64,000 nt of DNA from DASUKM01 sp036278735 (GTDB taxonomy: Bacteria > Acidobacteriota > Vicinamibacteria > Vicinamibacterales > 2-12-FULL-66-21), in NCBI GenBank assembly GCA_036278735.1, contig DASUKM010000037.1, positions 1-64,000 on the forward strand. The letters run 5' to 3'. The notes under the pieces are model-generated. The model was given only the letters and a program-made list of their open reading frames with translations. It was not told where the DNA came from and searched no databases. Each line of letters opens with the position of its first letter. Position 1 is the stretch's first letter. Of this stretch, positions 1 through 8,586 are shown piece after piece. The translations under genes were made by a program, and so were the position numbers.

Positions 1-1048
1 TGGTGACCCGCGCCAGCTCGTTCTGCGCCCACTGATACGTCGGGTTCACGTCGGACGTGTGCTCCACGGCCGGAGCGGCTTCTGCCTTCGCCAAGGCCGT
101 GCGGGCCTGTTCGAGCTGCGTCTCGAGTTCGACCACCGGCGGGTACGAGGGCTTGAACTTCTGCAGCATGTCGGTCCGCTTCAGATCGAGCTCGAGAACC
201 TTGGCCTTCAGGCTGGCCATCAACTGCGCATTCGCCGACGTCCGGCTCACGGTGTCGATCCGGCCGGGCGTCTTGTGGGTGATCGCCCGCAGCTCACGGA
301 TGCGCCGCTTGGCGTCGGCAATTTGCGCGCGCGTCTTTTCGCGTTCCGCTTCGAACGCCGACAGCTGCTGGAGCGCGTCGTCGCGCTCCACGTCGGCTGC
401 GACAATGCCGTGCGCCTGGCCGTATGCCTCCAGCTTCTGCCGGGCGTCGGTCAGGTCCTGATGGAAATGGTCGCTCTGCTGCTTGAAGAAGTCGTACGCC
501 CCGGCCGGCCGGTTCACGACCAGGTGCTTCTCCAGATAGAGGTGCCCAAGCGTGTCGAGCACCCGCGCCGCCCGCGCCGGCTCGGTCGCCTCGTAGCTCA
601 CCTTGATGAGCGCCGTCTTCCGGATCGGGGACACGTCCAGATCCGAATCGAGCCGGCGGACGGCCCGCTCGAGCGCCACACCGCCTCCGTCGGGCGAGAC
701 GAGTCCGGCCGTGCTCGCCACCTTCGCGAGCAGATCGCGGCTCTGGAGCAGCGCGACTTCCGAGTCGAGCTCCTCTTCCGTGACCGGACTCGGGGCTCGG
801 GCGGAGACGTTGGGATCCGCGCTGACGATCGTGTCGGCGCGCTCCCGTTTGACGAGCAGCGTCATCTGCGCCTCGTAGTGCTTCGGCACGAGCAGCACGT
901 ACGCGGCCGTGGCCATCACGACGACGACACCCGCGGCCAGGGCGCCGCGCCAGTGACGGAAGATGGGGGCCACGACGTCCCGCGGCGTCGCAAAGCGGGA
1001 GAGCGGCTGATTCTCGGAAAGCGGGTCGACTTCGCCAGACATCGGCAT
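1..1048 (-). CDS. Wzz/GumC-type polysaccharide chain-length determinant protein (partial, runs off left edge)
   Basis: Inner-membrane protein predicted to control chain length or export of an exopolysaccharide with its outer-membrane partner encoded just upstream. The visible ~349 residues start with a short cytoplasmic tail, one membrane segment near residues 32-52 (GALAAGVVVVMATAAYVLLV), then a Wzz-like periplasmic region and long charged helices, likely coiled coil (HQDLTDARQKLEAYGQ, VELETQLEQARTALAKAE). The C-terminal part, including the second membrane segment and any BY-kinase domain, lies outside the window. The start at 1048 has a weak GGAT upstream; an in-frame ATG at 1042 is an alternative. 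The gap to the export gene is only about 14 bases, so the two are co-transcribed. Confidence 0.85.
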   Translation of the reverse strand, partial: MPMSGEVDPLSENQPLSRFATPRDVVAPIFRHWRGALAAGVVVVMATAAYVLLVPKHYEAQMTLLVKRERADTIVSADPNVSARAPSPVTEEELDSEVALLQSRDLLAKVASTAGLVSPDGGGVALERAVRRLDSDLDVSPIRKTALIKVSYEATEPARAARVLDTLGHLYLEKHLVVNRPAGAYDFFKQQSDHFHQDLTDARQKLEAYGQAHGIVAADVERDDALQQLSAFEAEREKTRAQIADAKRRIRELRAITHKTPGRIDTVSRTSANAQLMASLKAKVLELDLKRTDMLQKFKPSYPPVVELETQLEQARTALAKAEAAPAVEHTSDVNPTYQWAQNELARVT

Positions 1049-1062
1049 CGGATGATCCAGGA

Positions 1063-1800
1063 CTAGGGTTGGAAGGGGTTGAGATAGAAACCGAGCGAGG
1101 CGCGCGCAATCCAGGGCCCGATCTTTCCCATGAGGCTCTTGGGCACCAGGATCGTGTCGCCGTCGCGCAGGAGCGGATCCTCGCTGACGTTGCGCGAGGC
1201 GTACATCTTCTTCACGTCGATCTGCTTCACCTCGAGCCGGTCGTCGGTGAACTTGCGGAACAGCACGACCTGAGAATGCTTGGCCGTGCTGGTGTAGCCA
1301 CCTGCCATCGCGAGCGCCTGCGTCAGCGTCGTCGGGCCGCGCAGATCGTATTTGCCGGGCTTCGCCACTTCGCCCGTCACGATGACGTACGGCTTCTCGA
1401 ATTCCTTGAGCACGATTGTCACCGCGGGTTCCCGCAGCACCGGCGCATACTTCGCCAGAATCGCCTCGCGCAGTTCGGCGACCGTGTGCCCCGCGGCCTT
1501 CACGTCACCGACGCTCTGAAGCGCGATATAGCCATCCGGCTGGACCGGCACCGTTTCGTTGAACTCGGGCACATAGGGGAAATCGAGCTCGAGCACGTCC
1601 GTCGGCGAGATCCGATAGCGGTCGTACAGCGGCGACGCGGAGCTCGCCGAGGCGGCGCCGGGCGCTGGCGTCCCGGCCGGTGTGACGACAGCGGAAGAGT
1701 CGATCACCGCAGGGTTCTGCGCCAGCGCGGCCGCGCTCGAACAGAGGGTGAAGCATGCGACAACGAACATCGTGAAGCGGCGAGGTGTCATGTCAGGCAT
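1063..1800 (-). CDS. Wza/GumB-type polysaccharide export lipoprotein-like protein
   Basis: Predicted periplasmic/outer-membrane channel component for exopolysaccharide export (Poly_export plus SLBB domains). The protein has 245 residues, with a signal peptide ending near SSAAALAQ. The Poly_export signature begins at YRISPTDVLELDFPYVPEFN (about residues 62-81). It is followed by QPDGYIALQSVGDVKAAG, typical of this family, and an SLBB-like segment (VIVTGEVAKPGKYDLRG, about 148-164). I see no lipobox cysteine, so it may be a soluble or non-acylated variant. A second ATG three codons in (1791) is an equally plausible start. It is the first gene of an operon continuing into the GumC-like gene. Confidence 0.88.
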   Translation of the reverse strand: MPDMTPRRFTMFVVACFTLCSSAAALAQNPAVIDSSAVVTPAGTPAPGAASASSASPLYDRYRISPTDVLELDFPYVPEFNETVPVQPDGYIALQSVGDVKAAGHTVAELREAILAKYAPVLREPAVTIVLKEFEKPYVIVTGEVAKPGKYDLRGPTTLTQALAMAGGYTSTAKHSQVVLFRKFTDDRLEVKQIDVKKMYASRNVSEDPLLRDGDTILVPKSLMGKIGPWIARASLGFYLNPFQP

Positions 1801-1837
1801 TGGACGTCACAATTTCGGGCACACGAGTAGTCAACAG

Positions 1838-1852
1838 GCACAGCGGTAGCCA
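1838..1852 (-). promoter_or_regulatory. Candidate sigma-54 promoter for the polysaccharide export operon
   Basis: Read on the minus strand, TGGCTACCGCTGTGC has GG and GC dinucleotides separated by 10 bases, the -24/-12 geometry of sigma-54 promoters. It lies 37 bases before the first ATG of the export operon. The match to the full consensus is partial (GTGC rather than TTGC), so this is a weak prediction. Confidence 0.25.
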
Positions 1853-2189
1853 CGACATCCTTCAGAACGTCATTACAAGCGCAGGAAGACCGCGGGGGCT
1901 TCGATTACGAGTCGTCGAGACATCGTCGCGCGAGCACTCGTTCCGGTGCCCGGGCGGGATCTCCTATCCCATTCGACAATCAGCGACAGGCCTCGGGGCC
2001 TGATATCGGCCAGTTCCCGTCCTCGGTCAGTCAGGCAGAAGTCGCGCCTTGTCTCGACCGCGACGCAGGGAACAGATGGAGCCTTCCTGGTTCGAACAGA
2101 AAGTATGGCAGCCGCTAATCAGGACTTTCAAGGTCAACCGGACGATTTTTATTCGAGGTCATCCGCTGTGCTGCCGACTATTTAGTTCC

Positions 2190-2213
2190 GTAACTACTTA
2201 CATAAGTAATTAC
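2190..2213. promoter_or_regulatory. 24-base inverted repeat, possible operator
   Basis: The arms GTAACTACTTA and TAAGTAATTAC flank a CA centre and match at 10 of 11 positions. It lies in an A+T-rich patch about 390 bases upstream of the polysaccharide export gene. It has no T-run, so it looks more like a protein binding site than a terminator. The function is unknown. Confidence 0.35.
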
Positions 2214-2372
2214 ATCTGAATCGCCAACACACAGTCGAGCGTGGCGTCTAGGAGAGAGCAGGACGTGCCGTCGTTTGCGATCAGAGGGCCATCGTTCGCT
2301 GGATCCATATATTCGATCCGTCGCGATCTTCAGCACGCAGACGACCCCAGCGCGCGCGGCGCAGATTGATCG

Positions 2373-2393
2373 GTGAGCCCGTAAAGGGGTGAC
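2373..2393 (+). repeat. Degenerate copy of palindromic repeat family B
   Basis: The left arm GTGAGCCC, loop GTAAA and right arm GGGGTGAC are followed by CCACAG. This is a mutated version of the repeat seen cleanly at 26498, 42005 and 48047. Confidence 0.6.
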
Positions 2394-2463
2394 CCACAGA
2401 TCTCGCGGTGTGGTGAGTGAGTATCGCCTCGTTGCAGTGAAGGCCGTGTCAGCCCGTAGCAGT

Positions 2464-2616
2464 ATTCCGTGTTCCGTGTATTCCGTGGCCGTCCTATCCG
2501 TGTATTCCGTGTATTCCGTGTATTCCGTGGCCGTGGCCGTATTCCGTGTATTCCGTGTATTCCGTGGCCGTGGCCGTATTCTGTGTATTCCGTGTATTCC
2601 GTGGCCGTGGCCGTGG
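2464..2616. repeat. GTATTCCGT / GGCCGT tandem array
   Basis: A simple-sequence array of GTATTCCGT nonamers mixed with GGCCGT hexamers, about 150 bases long. On the minus strand it starts a few bases after the TAG stop of the TonB receptor at 2624. It is open in several frames, which produces spurious Val-Tyr-Ser or Phe-Arg-Val repeat peptides. Confidence 0.85.
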
Positions 2617-2623
2617 CCGCGGC

Positions 2624-4801
2624 CTACCAGCGCGCCACGACGCCGGCGCGCGCGACGCGCGGCTGGCCGATGGTCCGGATCGGCGTGCGCCCGGTGTCGA
2701 TCGATTCGTCGAAGACGTTCTCGAGCGCCGCGAACACTTCGAGGCCGGGCCACGCACGCCAGGCCACGCGCCCGTCGAGCGGGGCGGCGGCCCCGAGCCT
2801 GAATCGATTGACGTCGTCGTCGAACTGCGCGCCGATCACCCGCCAGTTCAGTGCGCCCGTCCACGACGCGCGCGCGAACGTCGCGCCCGCCGCCGCCTGA
2901 ACGCGCGGAACCTGCGGAATGCGCAACCCGTCGAGCTCACCGGAGGTGAACCGCGAATCCATCGCCGCGATCGACGCCGTCAGCGACACGCCGCGGCCGA
3001 CGCGGGCCTGGGTCTCCAGCTCGAGGCCCATCGCGCGCGCGTCGCCGTTCGCGCGCTGGCGCGTGATGAGCGTCGGCAGGATCGAAAGCGTGCGGCTGTA
3101 GACGGCGCCGTCCAGCCACGTCGCGAATCCAATCGCGCGCCCCGTCCACCGTCCGCGCGTCGTCGTCAGCGCGACCTCTGGACCGCGCGATTTCTCCGGC
3201 CCGAGCGCCGCGTTCGCCAGCGTGCTGACGTCGCCAACCCGGAAGGGACGATACCGCTCGTTGATGGTCGCCGCCCGGAAGCCGCTGAGCCAGGAGGCGC
3301 GCAGCGTCGTGTCGGCGGTCAACGCGACCGCCGCGGTCAGGCGCGGCGCGAGAAACCGGTCGCGGCTGGGCGATTGCGGGTCCGCGAGGTCGCGCGACGT
3401 CGCCACCTCGCCCCGGATGCCGGCGTCGAGCGTCACGCGCGAACCTGCGTCGTACGCCACCTCCGCGGTCACTCCGGCATGACGCTGTCGCGCGGGCGTG
3501 ATCGACAGCGGCTGCGGCAGGCCGTTGAAGGAATAGCCCTGGACGTCGAGATTCGATCGCACCTGCGTGCCCGAGGCGCCGACCAGCCACGTGGCGCGGC
3601 CACCCGCGCGCACCCACTGCCCCGACACGCCGCCGCTGGTCGTGCCAATCCGCTGCGCGCTCGTCAGCCGCTCGGCATCCCGCGCGTCGTTCACCGCGGA
3701 GAAGGTCTGGCGGTAATTCTCGCGCATCACATGCCCCTCGACCGACCACACGCCGCCGAATGCGGCGCCGTGAACGGACCCGCTGCCGCTCCGGATGATC
3801 GTCGCGTTCACCTGCAGCGGCGTCCCGTTGTCGCGATCCTCGTCGAAGTATCCGGCCCGCAGCGTGGCGACGGTGGGGCCGGCCTGCGCCTGCGTCCACC
3901 CGAGCAGCGACGACGACGTCGAGTCCGCCGGCGCGTCGATCGGACCGCGGGATTCCGGCGCAATGGTGACGTAGCCATTCGTCGTGAAGTGCTCCGCGGC
4001 GCCGCCGGCACGCCACGCGCCCCAGTGGCCGCCGCCGTACGCCGATGCGCGGCCGGTGCCTTCACCGCCCGCTTCGAGCCTGACGTCGACGCCGGGGCTG
4101 GTCCGCGTCTCGATCGCAATCACCCCCGCCAGCGCTTCGTCGCCGTGCACGTCGCTCGATCCGCCGCGGACGACGTCGACGCGATCGAGCGCGGCCTGCG
4201 GAATCCGATCCCAGTACACCCACCCGCCGAACGGATCGTTCAGCGGAATGCCGTCGGCCAGCACCAGGGTGCGGCTCGCGCCCGAGGCGGACAACCCGCG
4301 CAGCGTCACCCCTTGCGTCGTCGGGTTGGCGACGCGGGACGACGTCCGGCGGAACAGGCTGAAGCCCGGCGTGGAGCGGAGCTGATCGTCGAGGGTGAGC
4401 GCCGGCGACGAGGCGAGCGCCTGCGCGTCGAGCGTGGTGGCGCTGGCGTCGAGCGACAGGCGCTCGGCCGCGGGGGGAGACACCGTCACGCGCTCGACGA
4501 TCCCGCGCGGCTGCAGCTCGGTCCTGAGCGGCGGGCCGCCGGCGACCACGTCGATCGACACGGGGACGAACCCGGCCGCCGAGATCTCCACCCGTACGTG
4601 CACTCCAGGGGGGACACCCGCAAGATCCACCGCGCGTGCCGTCCACGCGCCGTCGCGGCCAGTCTGCTCGAGATGCGCCCCCGCAGCGGTGACGATGCGC
4701 ACGCGCGCCTGCGCGATCGCCGCACCGCTCGAATCGACCACCGTTCCCGAGAGACTCACCGGGGACTGGAGCGACGCGACGAACAGCAGGAGGAGGATCA
4801 T
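2624..4801 (-). CDS. TonB-dependent outer-membrane receptor
   Basis: Energised outer-membrane transporter for an unknown ligand. The 725 residues comprise a short signal peptide and a CarboxypepD_reg-like beta-sandwich (about residues 14-90; VSLSGTVVDSSGAAIAQARV). A plug domain follows (about 100-225; GVTLRGLSASGASRTLVLAD and DRVDVVRGGSSDVHG), then a 22-strand-type barrel ending in an aromatic residue (VVARW), the usual C-terminal signature. The plug resembles the BtuB/CirA class. Its ATG overlaps the stop of the response regulator by four bases (ATGA), so translation is coupled to the two-component system. The kinase/regulator pair may therefore sense or control uptake of the receptor's ligand. 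Confidence 0.92.
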   Translation of the reverse strand: MILLLLFVASLQSPVSLSGTVVDSSGAAIAQARVRIVTAAGAHLEQTGRDGAWTARAVDLAGVPPGVHVRVEISAAGFVPVSIDVVAGGPPLRTELQPRGIVERVTVSPPAAERLSLDASATTLDAQALASSPALTLDDQLRSTPGFSLFRRTSSRVANPTTQGVTLRGLSASGASRTLVLADGIPLNDPFGGWVYWDRIPQAALDRVDVVRGGSSDVHGDEALAGVIAIETRTSPGVDVRLEAGGEGTGRASAYGGGHWGAWRAGGAAEHFTTNGYVTIAPESRGPIDAPADSTSSSLLGWTQAQAGPTVATLRAGYFDEDRDNGTPLQVNATIIRSGSGSVHGAAFGGVWSVEGHVMRENYRQTFSAVNDARDAERLTSAQRIGTTSGGVSGQWVRAGGRATWLVGASGTQVRSNLDVQGYSFNGLPQPLSITPARQRHAGVTAEVAYDAGSRVTLDAGIRGEVATSRDLADPQSPSRDRFLAPRLTAAVALTADTTLRASWLSGFRAATINERYRPFRVGDVSTLANAALGPEKSRGPEVALTTTRGRWTGRAIGFATWLDGAVYSRTLSILPTLITRQRANGDARAMGLELETQARVGRGVSLTASIAAMDSRFTSGELDGLRIPQVPRVQAAAGATFARASWTGALNWRVIGAQFDDDVNRFRLGAAAPLDGRVAWRAWPGLEVFAALENVFDESIDTGRTPIRTIGQPRVARAGVVARW

Positions 4802-5508
4802 GGCGCCCCGTTCCCGGGCTCGGGCACGAAGCGGTACCCGACGCCGCGAACCGTCAGCAGGTGTCGGGGGCGCGAGGGGTCGTCCTCGATGTAGCGCCGG
4901 AGCCGCACGACGAAATTGTCGATCGCGCGCGTGTCGGTGTCCTCGTGCAGTCCCCAGACGTGCTCGAGCATCTCCTTGCGCGACACCGCCTTCCCCTCGT
5001 GCGCGACGAGGAACCGCAGCAGGTTGGCTTCCATCAGCGTCAGCTTGAGCACGCGCTCGCCGACGGTCAGCTCCAGCGTCTCGAAGTCGATCGTGCGGCC
5101 GTCGAAGGTGTAGCGATCGTGATGGCCGCGCATCCAGCGCGTCCGCCGCAACAGGCCGCCAACCCGCGCGAGCAGGATCGCCAGCTCGGTCGGCTTGGGC
5201 AGGTAGTCGTCGGCGCCCGAGGCGAACCCCTTCAGCACGTCGTCGGGACGGCCACGCGCGGTCAGGATCAGCACGGGCACGAACTGCCGCCGCTCGCGCA
5301 GCTCCGAGACGACAGCAAAGCCGTCCTTGCCCGGCAGCATCACGTCGAGCACGACGAGGTCGTACGGCTGGTCGCGATCGAGCAGACGCTCGAGCGCCGC
5401 TTCCCCCGTCTCGACGACCCCCGCCTCGTAGCCCTCGGCTTCCAGGTTGAACCGGAGCCCTTCGGCCAGATGCTGCTCGTCTTCGACGATGAGAACGCGC
5501 TGCGCCAT
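4798..5508 (-). CDS. OmpR/PhoB-family response regulator
   Basis: Cytoplasmic transcription factor of 236 residues. The receiver domain spans 1-120: acidic pair in VEDEQHLAEG, phospho-acceptor Asp at about 54 in VVLDVMLPGKDG, conserved Thr in LILTARG and Lys in YLPKPTEL. A winged-helix DNA-binding domain covers about 130-230 (LTLMEANLLRFLVAHEGKAV; VRGVGYRFV). The kinase gene ends 13 bases upstream and the TonB receptor starts inside this gene's stop codon, which makes a three-gene operon. Its target is likely its own operon, but that is inference. Confidence 0.95.
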   Translation of the reverse strand: MAQRVLIVEDEQHLAEGLRFNLEAEGYEAGVVETGEAALERLLDRDQPYDLVVLDVMLPGKDGFAVVSELRERRQFVPVLILTARGRPDDVLKGFASGADDYLPKPTELAILLARVGGLLRRTRWMRGHHDRYTFDGRTIDFETLELTVGERVLKLTLMEANLLRFLVAHEGKAVSRKEMLEHVWGLHEDTDTRAIDNFVVRLRRYIEDDPSRPRHLLTVRGVGYRFVPEPGNGAP

Positions 5509-5520
5509 ATCGGCCGGGAA

Positions 5521-6432
5521 TCAGGCGGACGCGGGCGGCGCGCCTGGCAGTTGCAGCGTGAACGTGCTGCCGTGGCCGGAACCCGCGCTTTCGGCGAAGG
5601 CGCGGCCGCCGTGCTTGCGCGCGACGGACCGGACGATGAAGAGGCCCAGCCCGCTGCCTTTCGCGGTCCGGACCGCGACGCTGGCCGGAATGCGGTAGAA
5701 CCGCTTGAAGATGCGCTTCAGCTCCTCCTGCGAGATGCCGACGCCGTTGTCGGTGACCCGCATGGCGAACTTCTGCCCCTCGATCTCGTCGAGCTCCACG
5801 CGTACCCGCACCTCGCCCGCCGAATACTTGATCGCGTTGTCGATCAGGTTCCAGGCGGCCGCCTTCAATTCGTCGGCGTCGCCGACGACGAACGGCCGGG
5901 CCGCGGTGCGCTGCACGTACTCGAGCGCCTCGGGCGCGAGGTTGAACCGCGTGCGCGCCAGCTCGACGCAGTCCTTCACGATCTCTCCCAGATCGAGCCG
6001 CGCGCGCGCCGTGCGGCGGAAGCGCGACGCCGTCGCGCCGGCGCGCAGCACCTGATCGACCGTGTGCAGCAGCCGGTCGGTGTCGTCGAGCATGATGCGG
6101 TAGAACTCGCGCCGCTTCGCCTCGTCGACCTCGCGGGTCTGGAGCGTCTGCAGGTACAGGCGGATCGAGGCGATCGGCGTCTTCAGCTCGTGCGTGACGG
6201 CGTTGATGAAGGAGTCGTGCTGCTCGTTGCGGCGGATTTCACGGACGAGAAAGATGGTATTGAGGACGAGGCCCGCGATGATGAGCAGCGAGAGCACGAC
6301 GCCGAAGAGCGCCAGCACTCCTTCGCGCCAGTAGAGGACCACCCAGCTGACGTTCAGCGTGACCGCGATGACGACGAGGCACACCCCGAGCACGCTGAAG
6401 AAGATCACGGACCGGCGCCGACCGGTGATCAT
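5521..6432 (-). CDS. Two-component sensor histidine kinase
   Basis: Membrane kinase of 303 residues. Two hydrophobic segments lie at about 9-31 and 38-62 with almost no periplasmic loop between them, so the stimulus is probably read in or near the membrane or delivered by another protein. The H-box is VTHELKTPIASI (His near 81). The N-box is WNLIDNAIKYS, the G1 box DNGVGI and the G2 box GSGLGLFIV. It partners with the regulator immediately downstream. There is no obvious promoter in the 45-base gap to the desaturase gene, which lies upstream on the same strand, so read-through past the hairpin at 6453-6472 is possible. Confidence 0.93.
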   Translation of the reverse strand: MITGRRRSVIFFSVLGVCLVVIAVTLNVSWVVLYWREGVLALFGVVLSLLIIAGLVLNTIFLVREIRRNEQHDSFINAVTHELKTPIASIRLYLQTLQTREVDEAKRREFYRIMLDDTDRLLHTVDQVLRAGATASRFRRTARARLDLGEIVKDCVELARTRFNLAPEALEYVQRTAARPFVVGDADELKAAAWNLIDNAIKYSAGEVRVRVELDEIEGQKFAMRVTDNGVGISQEELKRIFKRFYRIPASVAVRTAKGSGLGLFIVRSVARKHGGRAFAESAGSGHGSTFTLQLPGAPPASA

Positions 6433-6452
6433 GACCCAAGGATATATCGGAG

Positions 6453-6472
6453 GCCGGGTCTTCTGACCCGGC
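6453..6472 (-). terminator. Hairpin after the desaturase gene (repeat family A variant)
   Basis: Perfect 8-bp stem (GCCGGGTC / GACCCGGC) with a 4-base loop, starting five bases after the desaturase stop on the minus strand. There is no U-tract, so it may be a partial terminator or an mRNA 3' end stabiliser. It is a variant of the family A palindromes at 8587 and 50749. Confidence 0.55.
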
Positions 6473-6477
6473 GAACG

Positions 6478-7359
6478 CTATGCGGCGGCTTCCTCGCGCA
6501 CGGCGCCGCGGATCTTCGCCACCTTGACGTCCCGAACGACGCCGATGGCGGCCAGCAGCCTGAGGGTGATCCAGGTGATGTCGAACTCGTACCAGACGAG
6601 GCCGTGGCGGGCGGACACGGGGTGCGCGTGGTGGTTGTTGTGCCAGCCCTCGCCGAAGGTCAGCAGCGCGACCCACCAGCTGTTGCGCGAGTCGTCCCGC
6701 GTCGCGAAGCGGCGCGATCCCCACATGTGCGTCGCCGAGTTCACCAGCCAGGTCGCGTGCAGCCCCACGACGATGCGCAGGAAGATCGTCCAGGAGACCA
6801 TCGTCCAGGCGCCGACGCCGGTCCACGCCCCGATGCCGAGCATCAGGAAGCCGAGCACGATGACAGGAACGTAGTGATAGGTATTGAGCCAGCGATAGAA
6901 CGGGTCCGCCCCGAGATCGGGGGCGTACCTGGTCATCAGAGCCGTGTTGTTGTGATGGGTATCGCCGAACAGAATCCAGCCCATGTGCGACCAGAATCCG
7001 CCGTCGTGCGGCGTGTGCGGATCGCCGTCCTGATCGGAGTGCTGATGATGGAGGCGATGGGTCGCGACCCAGAACATCGGCCCTCCCTCGAGGGTCAGCG
7101 TCCCGCAGATCGCGAGGAAGTATTCGAAGACCTTCGACGTCTTGTAGCCTCGGTGGGTGTGCAGCCGGTGGTAGCCGAGGCTGATGCCGAAGCCCACGGC
7201 GAGCCAGTGCAGCGCGACGGCGGCGATGACGGCCGGCCAGCTGAAATGGAACAGCGCCAGAACGGCGACGACATGGAACGCCACCATGACGGCCGCCGTC
7301 AGCCAGTTGACGGACGTATATGAATAGAGCGAAAGCGTGCGGGCGCGCGGTTCGGTCAA
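6478..7359 (-). CDS. Membrane acyl-CoA/acyl-lipid delta-9-type fatty acid desaturase (TTG start)
   Basis: Integral-membrane di-iron desaturase that would introduce a cis double bond into membrane acyl chains. The three histidine clusters are present in order: HRLHTH (about residue 58), HRLHHQH (about 95) and HNNHH (about 235). Four or so hydrophobic helices surround them. The length of 293 residues fits bacterial stearoyl-CoA-type desaturases. No ATG exists in the coding part of this open frame; I chose TTG at 7359 because AGGAG lies five bases upstream and the next codons begin a typical N-terminus (LTEPRARTLS). The frame stays open far upstream but that part is antisense noise over serC and serA. 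Confidence 0.9.
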   Translation of the reverse strand: MTEPRARTLSLYSYTSVNWLTAAVMVAFHVVAVLALFHFSWPAVIAAVALHWLAVGFGISLGYHRLHTHRGYKTSKVFEYFLAICGTLTLEGGPMFWVATHRLHHQHSDQDGDPHTPHDGGFWSHMGWILFGDTHHNNTALMTRYAPDLGADPFYRWLNTYHYVPVIVLGFLMLGIGAWTGVGAWTMVSWTIFLRIVVGLHATWLVNSATHMWGSRRFATRDDSRNSWWVALLTFGEGWHNNHHAHPVSARHGLVWYEFDITWITLRLLAAIGVVRDVKVAKIRGAVREEAAA

Positions 7360-7478
7360 CGGAGCTCCTGTCGTTTTGGAATACCCAACGTAACAGGGAT
7401 CCGCCGGCCGGATTGTAAGAGTTATGTAACGTCGTAAGTAGCTGATCGACTGAGACTTACAGGCGAACCTGGCAGCCC

Positions 7479-8573
7479 CTAGCCGTGCCGGCGCTCGAAC
7501 TCCTGCATGAACTGCACGAGCGCGTCGACGCCCGCCTCCGGAAACGCGTTGTAGATGGAGGCTCGCATCCCGCCGACCGAACGATGCCCCTTCAGGCCGT
7601 CGAGTCCAGCCGCCGACGCGTCCCTGGCGAACGCCTTCTCGAGCTCTTCGCTCGGCAGCCGGAACGTGACGTTCATGCGCGACCGGCTGTCTTTCTGGGC
7701 GTGCCCGCGGTAGAAGCCGGATCGGTCGATTTCGGCGTACAGCTTGTCGGCCTTCCGGGTGTTCCGCTGCTCGATGGCCGCCAGGCCGCCTTGCGCCAGC
7801 AGCCACTTCATCACGAGCCGCATGACATAGATCGGAAACACAGGCGGCGTGTTGTACAGCGACTTCGCCTGCACGTGCACGCCGTAATTCAGCAACGTCG
7901 GCAGCGTCGCCGGGGAACGCGCGACCATGTCGTCTCGGAGGATCACGACCGTCACCCCCGCGGGCGCAAGGTTCTTCTGGGCGCCGGCGTAGATCAGCGC
8001 GTACTTGGGGACGTCGATCGGGCCGCTGAACATGTCCGACGAGGTGTCGCACACGAGGGGCACGCCGCCGACCTGCGGGATCGTCCGCCATTCGGTGCCG
8101 TAGATCGTGTTGTTCGACGTCATGTGCACGTACGCGGCTCCGGGATCGAGGGTCAGCTCGTCCTGTCGCGGCACACGCGTAAACGTCTCGGCTTCCGTGG
8201 ACGCGGCAACGCGGACGCCGCCGACCCGCTTCGCCTCCTTCACCGCCTTCTGCGACCACACGCCGGTGACGATGTAGTCGGCCGAGCCGCCGGCGGGCAG
8301 CAGGTTCATCGGCACCATCGAGAACTGCAGGCTCGCGCCCCCCTGCAGGAACAGGACGTGATAGTTCTCGGGGATGCCGGCGAGGCGCCGCATGTCGGCC
8401 TCGCAGCCCTGAATGATCTCGTCGAAGGTCTTGGACCGATGGCTGATCTCGAGGATCGACATGCCGACGCCCGGCAGCGAGACCAGATCCCGCTGCGCCT
8501 CCTCGAGCACCTCGAGGGGCAGCACGGCCGGGCCGGCCGCGAAGTTGTAGATGCGGGTCGTTGTCGTCGTCAT
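7479..8573 (-). CDS. serC: Phosphoserine aminotransferase
   Basis: Cytoplasmic PLP enzyme converting 3-phosphohydroxypyruvate and glutamate to O-phosphoserine and 2-oxoglutarate, the second step of serine synthesis. The 364 residues match the family length. Seen: N-terminal IYNFAAGPAVLP, the HVLFLQGGASLQFSM block, the PLP-lysine motif AGAQKNLAPAG (Lys near 197) and C-terminal GHRSVGGMRASIYNA. It sits downstream of serA on the same strand, separated by three copies of a palindromic repeat, so the two first steps of the pathway are adjacent. No serB-like phosphatase gene is visible in the window. Confidence 0.97.
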   Translation of the reverse strand: MTTTTTRIYNFAAGPAVLPLEVLEEAQRDLVSLPGVGMSILEISHRSKTFDEIIQGCEADMRRLAGIPENYHVLFLQGGASLQFSMVPMNLLPAGGSADYIVTGVWSQKAVKEAKRVGGVRVAASTEAETFTRVPRQDELTLDPGAAYVHMTSNNTIYGTEWRTIPQVGGVPLVCDTSSDMFSGPIDVPKYALIYAGAQKNLAPAGVTVVILRDDMVARSPATLPTLLNYGVHVQAKSLYNTPPVFPIYVMRLVMKWLLAQGGLAAIEQRNTRKADKLYAEIDRSGFYRGHAQKDSRSRMNVTFRLPSEELEKAFARDASAAGLDGLKGHRSVGGMRASIYNAFPEAGVDALVQFMQEFERRHG

Positions 8574-8586
8574 CGTGTTCTCCGAT

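Larger units (their letters stand above)
1801..2623. other. 823-base non-coding region between the TonB receptor and the polysaccharide operon
   Basis: I see no convincing gene here. The open frames lack homology-like composition and overlap repeats. The right third holds a degenerate palindromic repeat and a tandem array, annotated separately. The part around 2120-2220 is clearly richer in A+T than its surroundings and holds an inverted repeat. The region should carry the promoter of the export operon. Confidence 0.6.

Noticed and set aside
2464..2616. Repeat protein encoded by the GTATTCCGT array
   Set aside because: All frames on both strands stay open because of the simple repeat; there is no start with RBS and no folded-domain composition.
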